DNA of 12,286 bases from an uncultured Collinsella sp. (GCA_902493835.1 CABURG010000042.1:1-12286), one strand, 5' to 3'; counted from the first letter of the stretch, positions 1 through 7,940 are shown. The notes: generated by a model not told the origin, from the letters alone. A program made the numbers and translations.

Positions 1-133
1 GGCCGCGCCGCCAAAGGCCAGGCGCAAGGTTTTCGCTCGGTCAAGTCCTGGCTCGCACGAAGAGCACATTAAGTGCTCTTCGGCTCGTGCGGAATCTACG
101 AAAACCTTGCGCCTGGCCTTTGGCGGCGCGGCC
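1..133. repeat. Nested long inverted repeat, 35-bp perfect arms
   Basis: Bases 1-35 and 99-133 are perfect reverse complements (35 of 35). Between them lies a second perfect 10-bp palindrome, arms 58-67 and 73-82 around a 5-base loop (attaa). The whole stretch could fold as a long hairpin or extrude as a cruciform. The left arm begins at the very first base, so it may extend further to the left. No T-run follows either side, so it does not look like a simple intrinsic terminator. It may be a dispersed palindromic element, part of a larger inverted duplication, or an artefact at a contig edge. The sequence facts are certain; the role is unknown. Confidence 0.85.
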
Positions 134-226
134 TGCGTCAACTATGGGGCAGCCCGGTTTTCCGTTGGCTGACGCCCCCACTCATGATGCTTGGGTCGGT
201 GGGCTGATGTGTTGCGTCCCGTTGGG
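134..226. other. Short non-coding spacer 3' of the aminotransferase
   Basis: No credible gene is seen here. A bulged hairpin has arms ggggcagcc at 146-154 and its partner at 167-178 (three unpaired bases at 171-173), with a small cgg/ccg stem in the loop. It lies downstream of the aminotransferase stop on the minus strand, so it might help end that transcript, but no T-run follows it on that strand. Confidence 0.35.
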
Positions 227-1363
227 CTATAAGGTTGAAATGAAGGTGGACAGGCGATTTAGGCCTTCGTCCAGGTTTTCGTCGGAGACGCAGTAGCTGA
301 GGCGTACGTGGCCTTCGGTGCCGAAACAGTCGCCCGGGACTAGGGCTACGTTTGCTTCTTTGATGGCCTTGATGCAGAAGGCTTCGCTGGTTAGGCCGTA
401 CTGTTTGATGCTGGGGAAGGCGTAGAAGGCGCCGGCTGGTTCCACTACGTCGAGACCCATGTTATTAAGGGCTGCGAGCACGCGTTCGCGGCGGGCTCGG
501 TAGACTTTGAGCATGGGGGTTGGGTCGACGGTCAGGGCTCGCGCTGCGGCGTCCATCTCAAAGGAGACGGCGCTCGATACTAAGTATTGGTGGGCCTTTG
601 CGATCTCGGCGATGACGGGGGCTGCCGCTGCGAGCCAGCCCAAACGCCAGCCGGTCATGGCCCAAGGCTTGGAGAAGCTCTCGATAACTACCGTCTGATC
701 GCGAAGCTCTGGGTGACGCTGGGCAAAGCGCTCGTAGCCATCCACATAGACTAGGCGGTTATATACGTCGTCGCAGACCACGTAGATGCCCGCCTGCTCT
801 GCCACGTGTGCCACGGCGTCGAGCGATGCCGCGTCGAGGATGCAGCCCGTAGGATTGTTGGGCGAGCAGATAACGATGGCCTTAGTCGCCGGTGTCACGC
901 AGGCACGAAGCGCCTCCTCATCAATCTGGAATTGCGCAGGCTCCGTATCCAAAAAGACCGCTTTGGCGTGATTGGCCACGACAATGCTCTCGTACAGTCC
1001 AAAGGCTGGCGTGGGGATAATGACCTCGTCGCCGGGGTTGAGCATAGCCATGAATGTTGCCGACAGCGCCTCGGTCGCGCCGTCGGTCAGGATGACCTCG
1101 TCGGCGGAAAACGCCAGGCCCGCATCCCCCATGTAGGCAGACAGCGCCTCACGCAGGGCGGGGCGACCGTTGTTGGGCGGATAGTGCGTGTCACCGCGGT
1201 CGAGCGAGGCAGTCACCTCGGCGCTAATCACATCGGGCGTAGGAAAATCGGGCTCGCCAAGCGCAAGCGCGATGCACCCTGGGTGCTGGGCGGCGAGCGC
1301 GTTAATCCGACGGATGCCGGAGGGCTTGAGCGTGGCAAGCGAGGTGTTCATAGGCAGACGCAT
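227..1363 (-). CDS. Class I/II PLP-dependent aminotransferase (aspartate aminotransferase-like)
   Basis: This 378-aa protein is a fold-type I, pyridoxal-phosphate-dependent aminotransferase, full length for the short subgroup that includes bacterial AspC-type enzymes. Visible signatures are GEPDFPTP (36-43), SPNNPTG (167-173), the cofactor-contacting Asp198 and Tyr201 in CDDVY, the lysine motif SFSKPWAMTGWRLG (229-242) with K232 as the expected Schiff-base residue, and Arg354 in GHVRLSY, expected to bind the substrate carboxylate. It is cytoplasmic, with no signal peptide. The start at 1363 is chosen because AAAGGA lies about 6 bases upstream; a second ATG four codons in has no better site. 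The gene is divergent from the 1457 gene. The family transfers amino groups between amino acids and 2-oxo acids; aspartate, aromatic and branched substrates all occur, so the substrate is not decided by sequence reading. Confidence 0.93.
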   Translation of the reverse strand: MRLPMNTSLATLKPSGIRRINALAAQHPGCIALALGEPDFPTPDVISAEVTASLDRGDTHYPPNNGRPALREALSAYMGDAGLAFSADEVILTDGATEALSATFMAMLNPGDEVIIPTPAFGLYESIVVANHAKAVFLDTEPAQFQIDEEALRACVTPATKAIVICSPNNPTGCILDAASLDAVAHVAEQAGIYVVCDDVYNRLVYVDGYERFAQRHPELRDQTVVIESFSKPWAMTGWRLGWLAAAAPVIAEIAKAHQYLVSSAVSFEMDAAARALTVDPTPMLKVYRARRERVLAALNNMGLDVVEPAGAFYAFPSIKQYGLTSEAFCIKAIKEANVALVPGDCFGTEGHVRLSYCVSDENLDEGLNRLSTFISTL

Positions 1364-1456
1364 GGCGTTCCTTTCGTAAGGGTTGCACTAGGATAGCGCG
1401 GCGAGGCGCCACCAGACGGTGTAACCTAAACGGAAACCAACCGGAAAGGAGGCGGC
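1364..1456. promoter_or_regulatory. Divergent promoter region between aminotransferase and 1457 gene
   Basis: These 93 bases separate two divergent start codons and must hold, or overlap, both promoters. A possible -10 for the minus gene is TATCCT (bases 1390-1395 read in reverse) and one for the plus gene is TAACCT near 1423; neither has a convincing -35 partner. A strong ribosome binding site AAAGGAGG at 1445-1452 precedes the plus gene. Confidence 0.35.
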
Positions 1457-2119
1457 ATGGAGACAATCGCGCGCGGCGATGTACCAAAAACACTGCATAA
1501 CATCGCGTTTGTCAGTATTCCCGAGAGCGCCGATCTTGAGTTTTTGCTCTGGGACCTGCAAGATGCCATCGCGGCCTATGCCCGGCTTTCCGGCGCCGTA
1601 CTCCCCCACCCGGTTGACTTGAAGGCGGATGATGCCGGCAGCGTTGCCGATGGCATCGTGCTGGCCATTGAAGATGCGGCTGACGATGAGACGCTGACAG
1701 CTATCGAGCAGGCGCTTGAGCGCTTTGGCGGTACGGGAACGCGTGTCTATGCCGTGATTCGAGCCGCACAAGAGGGCGCTGAGCAGGCGCACGGGACCGC
1801 CGTTCGTCTACACAAGGCATGCGAGCGCCGTGACCAATTGTGGTGCGGCGGCGTTGTCATCTGTACCGGCAGCGGCATTGCAGCGCTTCGCCATTCCCCA
1901 CGCATGGGCCTCTTGCGCCGACCATTTTCGGAGGCCATGGACAAGCTCGTAGGCGCCGTTCGCATGGGCTGCTCCGTCGAGTATGCGCAGCTGCTTGGCG
2001 GTGGCAATGCCGATAGCGTCGACGCCGACGGCATGGTGCGTGTCGAACCCGCGCTGCCCGCGCCGATCTGGCGCACTATCATCAAACATCTCGGTGCCCA
2101 TGCTCAATCAAATATCTAG
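1457..2119 (+). CDS. Unrecognised protein, possibly flavodoxin/NAD(P)H:FMN reductase-like
   Basis: I cannot name this 220-aa protein with certainty. Its start is well supported by AAAGGAGG ending 4 bases before ATG. It is soluble, with no signal peptide or membrane segment. The layout suggests an alternating alpha/beta fold: predicted strands at IAFVSI (16-21), DGIVLAI (65-71), RVYAVI (96-101) and GGVVICT (131-137), with helices between. The block from VYAVIRAAQEG through CERRDQLWCGGVVICTGSGI to the RMGLLRRPFSEAMDKL region (98-164) resembles the second half of flavodoxin-like oxidoreductases of Gram-positive anaerobes, where a Cys-rich WCGG segment precedes a glycine-rich flavin loop. The usual N-terminal flavin phosphate loop is not evident (SIPESADLEF instead), so FMN binding is doubtful. 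It converges on the DNA glycosylase gene with 1 base between stop codons and no terminator between them. Confidence 0.85.
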   Translation: METIARGDVPKTLHNIAFVSIPESADLEFLLWDLQDAIAAYARLSGAVLPHPVDLKADDAGSVADGIVLAIEDAADDETLTAIEQALERFGGTGTRVYAVIRAAQEGAEQAHGTAVRLHKACERRDQLWCGGVVICTGSGIAALRHSPRMGLLRRPFSEAMDKLVGAVRMGCSVEYAQLLGGGNADSVDADGMVRVEPALPAPIWRTIIKHLGAHAQSNI

Positions 2120-2120
2120 A

Positions 2121-2684
2121 TTAGAGAGCAGCCCAGTCAACTGCCTCGCGCCAGCGCTCGACAAGGCGCTCCAGACGCCACGCCGCATTGGCGGGACTTG
2201 TCGACGGCAGAACGATGGCCAGCAGCCCCGTGCGCTCTTGTAGATAGCGCTTGTAGAGCCGACCAGCTGTACCGCCGTTGCATATCACCTGCTCAATGGG
2301 AGCTGCGTCGGTAATGCACTCGATATGTGCCGGCACAACGTTTTTAATGCTGGCGTCACTCGAGCCCTTAATGTCGCAGCTCTCGATCACATCCCACAGG
2401 GCCACGCCGCCGTTCAGCAGCATGGCCCGCTTGGCGGCAATCGAGGCGTCGAGCGTCGCGGGCTCGCCGCTTGCCAAAGGATCGTCCTCGTTGGGCGGCA
2501 CAGGCACACCGAGGCACGCGGCCATCACGCGCCAAAAACGATTCTGAGGGTTGCCATAATAAAAGGCATTGGCACGCGAGAGCACCGAGGGAAACGACCC
2601 CAGCACCAAAACGCGCGAGTGCTCGTCAAACACGGGCTCAAACCCATGCTCAATATGTTGATAGACCTCGTCGGACGCAGCCAT
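2121..2684 (-). CDS. DNA-deoxyinosine (hypoxanthine) glycosylase, uracil-DNA glycosylase superfamily
   Basis: This 187-aa protein matches the hypoxanthine/mismatch DNA glycosylase group (UDG family 6-like), which removes deaminated bases, chiefly deoxyinosine, to start base excision repair. The hallmark N-terminal block is VLVLGSFPSVLSR followed by FYYGNPQNRFW (25-51); the conserved Asn48 in PQNRFW is the likely catalytic-site residue by family analogy. Further family blocks are ALWDVIESC with the KGSSDASI stretch (95-113), the VICNGG segment (133-138) and the C-terminal LPSTSPANA loop (159-167). Length is near the family norm. It begins 3 bases after the stop of the GH13 gene, with GAGG in that gene's last codons as the ribosome binding site, so the two are almost surely co-transcribed and perhaps translationally coupled. 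The link between glycosidase and repair enzyme looks positional, not functional. Confidence 0.88.
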   Translation of the reverse strand: MAASDEVYQHIEHGFEPVFDEHSRVLVLGSFPSVLSRANAFYYGNPQNRFWRVMAACLGVPVPPNEDDPLASGEPATLDASIAAKRAMLLNGGVALWDVIESCDIKGSSDASIKNVVPAHIECITDAAPIEQVICNGGTAGRLYKRYLQERTGLLAIVLPSTSPANAAWRLERLVERWREAVDWAAL

Positions 2685-2687
2685 GGC

Positions 2688-4064
2688 CTAGGCCCTCAGC
2701 AGATAACGCACCTCGTAGGGTGCAAGCTCAAGGGTACCCGTCAGCCCGACCGTGGGCGCATCATCGGCAAGCAGATCGACAAAGGAGCCGTTGAGCTCGC
2801 CGGCGCCAAAGGTGTAAGGCTCGCCCACGGCGTTCACCGCCACGAGTACCGTCGCGTCGTCGCAGGCACGCTCGAACAGCAGCTGCTTATTCTGGATCAC
2901 CACGTTGCGATAGGCACCGTAGTTGAGAGCACGGGCCGCCGCGTCGTCGGCCGAGCGAAGGTGCGCAAGTTGCGTGATGAACGCCGTCAGCTCGTTAGGC
3001 GAAGGCTCATCGAGCGCAGGCCGCAGCGCCCAGTCGCCATCGGGGCCGCCTTTTTCGCCGGCAATTCCCCACTCGCTGCCGTAGTAGACGCACGGGATGC
3101 CCGGCATGCCAAAGAGCATGCCATAGGCGGGACGCAGGCACGACTTGTCGGTGAGGATGCTTGCCAGGCGCGGCACGTCGTGGTTGTCAACAAACGACAG
3201 CAGGTGCTTGCCGCGGTAGATGCACCACTGATCGCCGCCAAACTGACGATGCAGCGAGTGCGCGATCTCGAACATGTTGACCGAGTTAAAGCTGGAGTAC
3301 AGGCCCTTGTAGCACTCGTAGTTGGTGCAGGAGTCGAGCATCTCGTCGTTGACGATCTGATTGTAGTCGCCGTGGAGCGTCTCGCCGATCAGCACGAAGT
3401 CGGGCTTGAGCTCACGGGCAAAGGAGTGTAGGCGGCGCATAAAGTCGCGGTCGAGCATATAGGCAACGTCCAGGCGCAGACCGTCGACGCCAAAGACCTC
3501 GGCCCAACGGCGCACAGACTCGAGCAGGTAATCGACCACAGCAGGATTTTGCAAGTTGAGCTTCACAAGCTCAAAATGGCCTTCCCAGCCCTCGTACCAA
3601 AAGCCGTCGCCATAGCACGAGTCGCCGTCAAAGCTGATGTGGAACCAATCCTTGTACGGCGAGTCCCACTTGCGCTCCTGCACGTCGCGGAAGGCCCAAA
3701 AGCCGCGACCGACGTGGTTGAAGACGGCGTCGAGTACCACGCGGATGCCGTGGGCATGTAGCGTCTCGCACACGGCGGCAAAGTCGGCGTCCCCACCCAG
3801 GCGACGGTCGATATGGCGCAGACTGCGTGTGTCGTAGCCATGGTTATCGGACTCGAGCGGCGGGTTAATGAGCACAGCACCGATGCCGAGCTTCTGCAGG
3901 TAGTCAGCCCATTGGGCGATCTTCATGATGGGCGCATCGGGGTTGGGCGCGGCGTTGGCAGCCTGGGCGAGCTCATCCTCGGCAACGGGGGCGGCGTTTT
4001 CGCGCGGAGCCCCACAAAAGCCCAGCGGATAGATCTGATAGAACGTCGTCTCGTATGCCCACAT
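2688..4064 (-). CDS. Glycoside hydrolase family 13 alpha-amylase-type enzyme (cytoplasmic)
   Basis: This 458-aa protein is a GH13 (alpha/beta)8-barrel enzyme acting on alpha-glucans or maltooligosaccharides. All four conserved regions are present: DAVFNH (112-117), GLRLDV with nucleophile Asp199, IGE with acid/base Glu228, and FVDNHD with transition-state Asp296. The catalytic triad is therefore intact. The barrel starts almost at residue 1 (FYQIYPLGF, 8-16), so the N-terminal carbohydrate-binding domain of neopullulanases and cyclomaltodextrinases is absent; a short beta domain ends the protein. There is no signal peptide, so it should process imported oligosaccharides inside the cell. Start at 4064 has GGGAGG 5 bases upstream. 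It is the first gene of an operon with the DNA glycosylase. Exact specificity (amylase, cyclomaltodextrinase, glucosidase or trehalose-type) cannot be fixed by reading. Confidence 0.92.
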   Translation of the reverse strand: MWAYETTFYQIYPLGFCGAPRENAAPVAEDELAQAANAAPNPDAPIMKIAQWADYLQKLGIGAVLINPPLESDNHGYDTRSLRHIDRRLGGDADFAAVCETLHAHGIRVVLDAVFNHVGRGFWAFRDVQERKWDSPYKDWFHISFDGDSCYGDGFWYEGWEGHFELVKLNLQNPAVVDYLLESVRRWAEVFGVDGLRLDVAYMLDRDFMRRLHSFARELKPDFVLIGETLHGDYNQIVNDEMLDSCTNYECYKGLYSSFNSVNMFEIAHSLHRQFGGDQWCIYRGKHLLSFVDNHDVPRLASILTDKSCLRPAYGMLFGMPGIPCVYYGSEWGIAGEKGGPDGDWALRPALDEPSPNELTAFITQLAHLRSADDAAARALNYGAYRNVVIQNKQLLFERACDDATVLVAVNAVGEPYTFGAGELNGSFVDLLADDAPTVGLTGTLELAPYEVRYLLRA

Positions 4065-4099
4065 AGCAACCTCCCGGTAAGCTCAACACAACGATATCC

Positions 4100-4105
4100 A
4101 TTGTA
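4100..4105 (-). promoter_or_regulatory. Possible -10 element for the GH13-glycosylase operon
   Basis: Read on the minus strand, bases 4105-4100 are TACAAT, about 35 bases before the GH13 start. No good -35 is seen at 16-18 bases upstream, so this is tentative. Confidence 0.3.
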
Positions 4106-4135
4106 TGCCCAGCTTGTATCCTCTCCCCCAAAATA

Positions 4136-4202
4136 AGTTGCGGTGGAATAGTTCCTGCTTGGGCCTTCAGAGGCCTTAAACAGGAACTATTCCACCGCAA
4201 CT
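4136..4202. repeat. 67-bp palindromic element, copy 1 (possible terminator)
   Basis: Arms 4136-4157 and 4181-4202 are a perfect 22-bp inverted repeat, with a 23-base loop that holds its own small ggcct/aggcc stem. It lies 15 bases 3' of the sotB-like stop codon, and on that (minus) strand the stem is followed by cttatttt, so it can act as an intrinsic terminator. A second copy of exactly the same length, about 79% identical (53 of 67), is at 8277-8343 in the same orientation. This marks it as a dispersed repeat family and not a one-off terminator. Confidence 0.85.
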
Positions 4203-4217
4203 GATGAGGGGACGTGA

Positions 4218-5414
4218 TTAGGCGACGGGCTTGGCGCGGCGGATGGCCGGGAACAGCACGGTGATGGCGAGGATGACGCCCACGACGGTAATCGCCCCGC
4301 CCACGAAGCCGATCCAAGCGATACCGGGACCCGAAACCACGGCGCCGCCGATTGCGGTTCCCGTGCCGATACCCAGATTGAATAGGCCCGAGAAGATCGA
4401 CATGGCGACGGCCGACGAATCCGCCGGCGTGTACTTGATGAGCTCGGCCTGAAACGCCACGTTAAAGGCCGTGGCGCAGCAACCCCACAGCGCGCAGACG
4501 GCAAGCACCGCCACGAGCGACGATGCGACCGGACCCATGAGCAGCAGGGCCACCGGAACGCCGGAGAGCGTGATAGCCAAGAACGGGAAGCGGTGCCCGT
4601 CGAACAGGCGGCCAAACAGCCAGCTGCCCACCAGACCGGAGAAGCCAAACGCCGTCAGCGTCATGGTGATGGCGCCCGCGTCGACGTGTGCGACCTGCGC
4701 CAGGAAAGGCTCAATGTAGCTGTAGCTTGCGTAATAGCCGGTCGCCATAAAAACCGTGACCGCGTAGAGCGCGACCAGGAACGGGTTCTTGAGCAGCTCG
4801 GGCAGCTGTTTGACGGTAAAGCGCTCGCCCGCCGGCATGGCCGGGAACACCGCGGCCTGGTAGACGACCGCGATGGCTGAGAGGGCCCCGACCACGGCAA
4901 ACGTCATGCGCCAGCCCACGGCCAGCCCGATGGCGCGGCCGATTGGCAGGCCAAAGATCTGCGCGATAGACGAGCCCGTGGCGATCATGCTGATGGCGAG
5001 CGCCCCGTGGCGACTGTCGACCAGGCGAGAGGCCATGATCGAGGCGACCGACCAGAACACGGCATGCGCGCAGGCGACCACCAGACGCGCGCAAACCAAA
5101 ATAGGATAGGTAGGCGCCACGGCGGACAGGAACTGGCCCAGCGAGAACACGGCGAGCACGCCGAGCAGCATACGCTTGAACTCGAAGCGCGAGGCGAACA
5201 CCATAAGCGGCAACGACAGCAGCATGACGCCCCAGGCGTAGACCGAGATCATGATGCCGGCCTGGGCCTCGGTGAGCGAGAACGACGCGGCAATATCAGT
5301 CAGAAGGCCAATGGGCATGAACTCCGACGTGTTGAATACGAACGCGCAACAGGCGAGCCCGATAAGCGGGAGCCACTGTTTGAGTGAGATGCCATCTTGT
5401 CTTGCCTGAGCCAT
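4218..5414 (-). CDS. MFS transporter, SotB/YdeA-like sugar efflux family
   Basis: A 398-aa, 12-helix major facilitator protein in the inner membrane. The N-terminal block FVFNTSEFMPIGLLTDIA (25-42), continuing into TEAQAGIMISVYAWGVMLLSLP, closely follows the DHA1-type SotB/AraJ exporters, in which this NT(S/T)EF(M/V)P helix is diagnostic. E. coli SotB exports arabinose and IPTG-like sugars; the substrate here could be a sugar or a small toxic compound. The reading frame stays open for 20 more codons to an ATG at 5474, but that stretch overlaps the gene's own -35/-10 promoter. The ATG at 5414 has GGAGAGG 9 bases upstream, so the shorter start is preferred. It follows feoB in the same direction but has its own promoter and is separated from it by a hairpin. 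Copy 1 of the 67-bp palindrome lies just beyond its stop. Confidence 0.9.
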   Translation of the reverse strand: MAQARQDGISLKQWLPLIGLACCAFVFNTSEFMPIGLLTDIAASFSLTEAQAGIMISVYAWGVMLLSLPLMVFASRFEFKRMLLGVLAVFSLGQFLSAVAPTYPILVCARLVVACAHAVFWSVASIMASRLVDSRHGALAISMIATGSSIAQIFGLPIGRAIGLAVGWRMTFAVVGALSAIAVVYQAAVFPAMPAGERFTVKQLPELLKNPFLVALYAVTVFMATGYYASYSYIEPFLAQVAHVDAGAITMTLTAFGFSGLVGSWLFGRLFDGHRFPFLAITLSGVPVALLLMGPVASSLVAVLAVCALWGCCATAFNVAFQAELIKYTPADSSAVAMSIFSGLFNLGIGTGTAIGGAVVSGPGIAWIGFVGGAITVVGVILAITVLFPAIRRAKPVA

Positions 5415-5451
5415 ATAGGAAAACCTCTCCGATTGTCTTGAGCGGTGGGCG

Positions 5452-5481
5452 ATTATATAGCAACGACCCCGCATCCGTCAG
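5452..5481 (-). promoter_or_regulatory. Sigma-70-type promoter of the sotB-like gene
   Basis: On the minus strand a perfect -10 TATAAT (5457-5452) lies 18 bases after a -35 CTGACG (5481-5476), which matches four of six consensus bases. Transcription would begin about 30 bases before the chosen start codon. The -35 sits in the loop of the hairpin at 5467-5494. Confidence 0.7.
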
Positions 5482-5494
5482 TACAGATGCGGGG
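5467..5494 (-). terminator. Hairpin downstream of feoB, possible terminator
   Basis: Perfect 9-bp G+C-rich arms ccccgcatc (5467-5475) and gatgcgggg (5486-5494) enclose a 10-base loop, 45 bases beyond the feoB stop. On the minus strand it is followed by tcgttgctatataat, which has only a weak T-rich tract, so termination may be partial or Rho-aided. It overlaps the promoter of the next gene. Confidence 0.55.
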
Positions 5495-5538
5495 CCGCAA
5501 TCAACTCAATACACAGAGGTTGCGCCGTCAATAAATAA

Positions 5539-7899
5539 CTAAGCCAACCCCAGCAATATGCCCGCCGAATGCACGACAAACGCCACGATCCAGGCAACCG
5601 TCACCTGAAACGCGAACACGGCAACGGCATAGCGCGCGCCCAGCTCGCTCTTAACGGCGCCGATGGACGCCACGCAGGGCGGGTACAGCAGCGTAAAGAC
5701 CAAAAACACGTAGGCAGTAAACGGCGAGAACATGGCTGACAGTGCCGCGGGCGAGGTCGCGCCCAAAAGCACCGTGAGTGTCGAGATGACGCTCTCCTTG
5801 GCAATAAGTCCCGTGACGAGCGCCGTCGAGGCGCGCCAGTCACCAAATCCGAGCGGTGCCAGCACCGGCGCGATGATGCTGCCGAGGCCCGCAAGCAGAC
5901 TCTGCGACTGATCGGCGACCACATTAAAGCGGATATCGAACGTCTGCAGGAACCAGATGACCACCGTAGCGGCAAAGATAATGGTAAAGGCCTTGGTAAT
6001 AAAGTCCTTGGCCTTATCCCATGCCAGCATCACCGTCGTCTTGACGCTCGGCAGGCGGTAATTGGGGAGCTCCATGATAAACGGCACCGGATCGCCCTTA
6101 AATGCCGTACGGTTGAGCACCAAAGCCGCGATGCAACCAACCGCAATACCAACCAGATAGAGCGAGACCATGGCGGGAACTGTCGCCTGCGGGAAGAATG
6201 CTCCGCACAGCAAGCCGTAGACCGGCAACTTGGCCGAGCAGCTCATAAACGGCGTGAGCATGACCGTCATCTTGCGGTCGTGCTCGGATGGGAGCGTACG
6301 GGTCGACATGATAGCCGGCACGGTGCAGCCAAAACCGACGAGCATGGGCACAAAGCTGCGGCCCGACAAGCCAAAGCGACGCAGCACCTTATCCATGACA
6401 AAGGCCACGCGCGCCATGTATCCGGAGTCTTCCAGAATGGAGAGGAACAAGAAGAGCACGACGATAATCGGTAGGAAGGTCAGCACGCTGCCCACGCCCG
6501 TAAGCACGCCGTCGACAGCCAGCGAGCGCACCACGTCGTTGGTTCCGAACGCCTTGAGGCCCGCATCGGCCGAGGCGATGATGGCAGCGATACCGTCCTC
6601 CATGAGTCCCTGCAACGCCGCGCCGATCACGCCAAACGTCAGCCAAAAGACGAGGCCCATGATCACCAGGAACGCCGGAATGGCCGTGTAGCGACCCGTC
6701 AGGATGCGGTCGATCTTGACGGAGCGCACGTGCTCGCGGCTCTCGTGCGGCTTGACGACGCAGCGCCCACACACGTCGCCGATAAAGCTAAAGCGCATAT
6801 CGGCCAGCGCGGACAGGCGGTCGGTGCCGGCCTCGCCCTCCATCTGGGTAATGATGTGCTCGATAGCGTCGAGCTCGTTGCGATCCAGGCGAAGCGCCTC
6901 GGTCACCAGCTCATCGCCCTCAACCAGCTTGGTCGCCGCAAAACGCACCGGAATGTGCGCCGTCGTGGCATGGTCCTCGATAAGGTTGGCGATGCCGTGG
7001 ATGCAGCGATGCAGCGCACCGCCGTCTGGACCATCGGGTGCGCAAAAGTCCAGGCGACCGGGGCGCTCGCGGAACCGCGCCACGTGCAAGGCATGATCCA
7101 CCAGCTCGCCGATACCCTCGTTGCGGGCAGCGCTAATGGGGACAACCGGCACGCCCAACAAACTCTCGAGCAGGTTGACGTCAATGGCGCCGCCGTTGGT
7201 CGTCACCTCGTCCATCATGTTGAGCGCGATGACCATGGGGCGATCGAGCTCCATAAGCTGCAGCGTTAGGTACAGATTGCGCTCGATGTTGGTAGCGTCG
7301 ATGATGTCGATGATGGCGTCGGGATGCTCATCCAGGATAAACTGGCGGCTTACGATCTCTTCGCCCGTGTACGGCGACAGGGAGTAAATGCCTGGCAGGT
7401 CGGTAACGCTCGCCTCGGGATGGTTGCGGATGGTACCGTCCTTGCGGTCGACCGTCACGCCGGGAAAGTTGCCGACGTGCTGGTTGGAGCCCGTCAGCTG
7501 GTTGAACAGCGTGGTCTTACCGCAGTTTTGGTTGCCGGCGAGGGCAAAATGCAGAGGCGCGCCCTCGGGCACGGCCGTTTTTGCCGCACGGGGCGAATAC
7601 GTCCCCTCGCCGAGCGCCGGGTGCTCCGTCGTGCCGATTGCGGCGTTAGCGCGCGGACCCGTATCGGTGTCGTGAACACCCACGAGCTCAATCCGCGCGG
7701 CATCGTCCTTGCGCAGCGTCAACTCGTAGCCACGCAGGCGAATCTCGAGCGGGTCGCCCATGGGGGCGTACTTCATCATGGTGACTTCGGTGCCCGGCGT
7801 TAGGCCCATGTCCAAAATATGTTGTCGGAGTGCCTGGTCGTCCGATGCCACCGATGCGACAACGGCGTCCTTTCCAATCTCGAGCGTATCGAGCTTCAC
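5539..7899 (-). CDS. feoB: FeoA-FeoB fusion, ferrous iron transporter
   Basis: This 786-aa protein is the GTP-driven Fe(II) importer FeoB with FeoA fused at its N terminus. Residues 1-75 form the SH3-like FeoA domain (ILDMGLTPGTEV at 28-39). A roughly 40-residue low-complexity linker leads to the G domain: G1 GNQNCGKT (122-129), switch-region GNFPGVTV (143-150), G3 DLPG (167-170), G4 NMMD (227-230) and G5 SA (256-257). The membrane part starts near 395 and carries FeoB hallmarks: LEDSGYMARVAF (489-500), GFGCTVPAIMSTRT (522-535) with the gate cysteine Cys525, PFMSCSAKLPVY (550-561), and a C-terminal LLYPPCVASIGAVKSE block. The start at 7899 has GGGGGAGG 9 bases upstream. No separate FeoA or FeoC gene is present. 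Tandem palindromes about 40-75 bases upstream suggest metal-dependent repression. Confidence 0.97.
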   Translation of the reverse strand: MKLDTLEIGKDAVVASVASDDQALRQHILDMGLTPGTEVTMMKYAPMGDPLEIRLRGYELTLRKDDAARIELVGVHDTDTGPRANAAIGTTEHPALGEGTYSPRAAKTAVPEGAPLHFALAGNQNCGKTTLFNQLTGSNQHVGNFPGVTVDRKDGTIRNHPEASVTDLPGIYSLSPYTGEEIVSRQFILDEHPDAIIDIIDATNIERNLYLTLQLMELDRPMVIALNMMDEVTTNGGAIDVNLLESLLGVPVVPISAARNEGIGELVDHALHVARFRERPGRLDFCAPDGPDGGALHRCIHGIANLIEDHATTAHIPVRFAATKLVEGDELVTEALRLDRNELDAIEHIITQMEGEAGTDRLSALADMRFSFIGDVCGRCVVKPHESREHVRSVKIDRILTGRYTAIPAFLVIMGLVFWLTFGVIGAALQGLMEDGIAAIIASADAGLKAFGTNDVVRSLAVDGVLTGVGSVLTFLPIIVVLFLFLSILEDSGYMARVAFVMDKVLRRFGLSGRSFVPMLVGFGCTVPAIMSTRTLPSEHDRKMTVMLTPFMSCSAKLPVYGLLCGAFFPQATVPAMVSLYLVGIAVGCIAALVLNRTAFKGDPVPFIMELPNYRLPSVKTTVMLAWDKAKDFITKAFTIIFAATVVIWFLQTFDIRFNVVADQSQSLLAGLGSIIAPVLAPLGFGDWRASTALVTGLIAKESVISTLTVLLGATSPAALSAMFSPFTAYVFLVFTLLYPPCVASIGAVKSELGARYAVAVFAFQVTVAWIVAFVVHSAGILLGLA

Positions 7900-7940
7900 G
7901 TCCGTGTTCCTCCCCCGGCGCCCATAGGGCGTTGCATTTT

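Noticed and set aside
806..1396. 196-codon plus-strand frame opposite the aminotransferase
   Set aside because: It is a shadow of a gene with all PLP-enzyme motifs, and no ribosome binding site or domain is seen.
2325..3431. 368-codon plus-strand frame opposite the GH13 and glycosylase genes
   Set aside because: It is a shadow of the confirmed minus-strand genes; the Arg/Val/His-rich translation has no recognisable domain.
5415..5474. 20-codon N-terminal extension of the SotB-like transporter
   Set aside because: It overlaps the gene's own -35/-10 promoter, and the ATG at 5414 has a GGAGAGG site.
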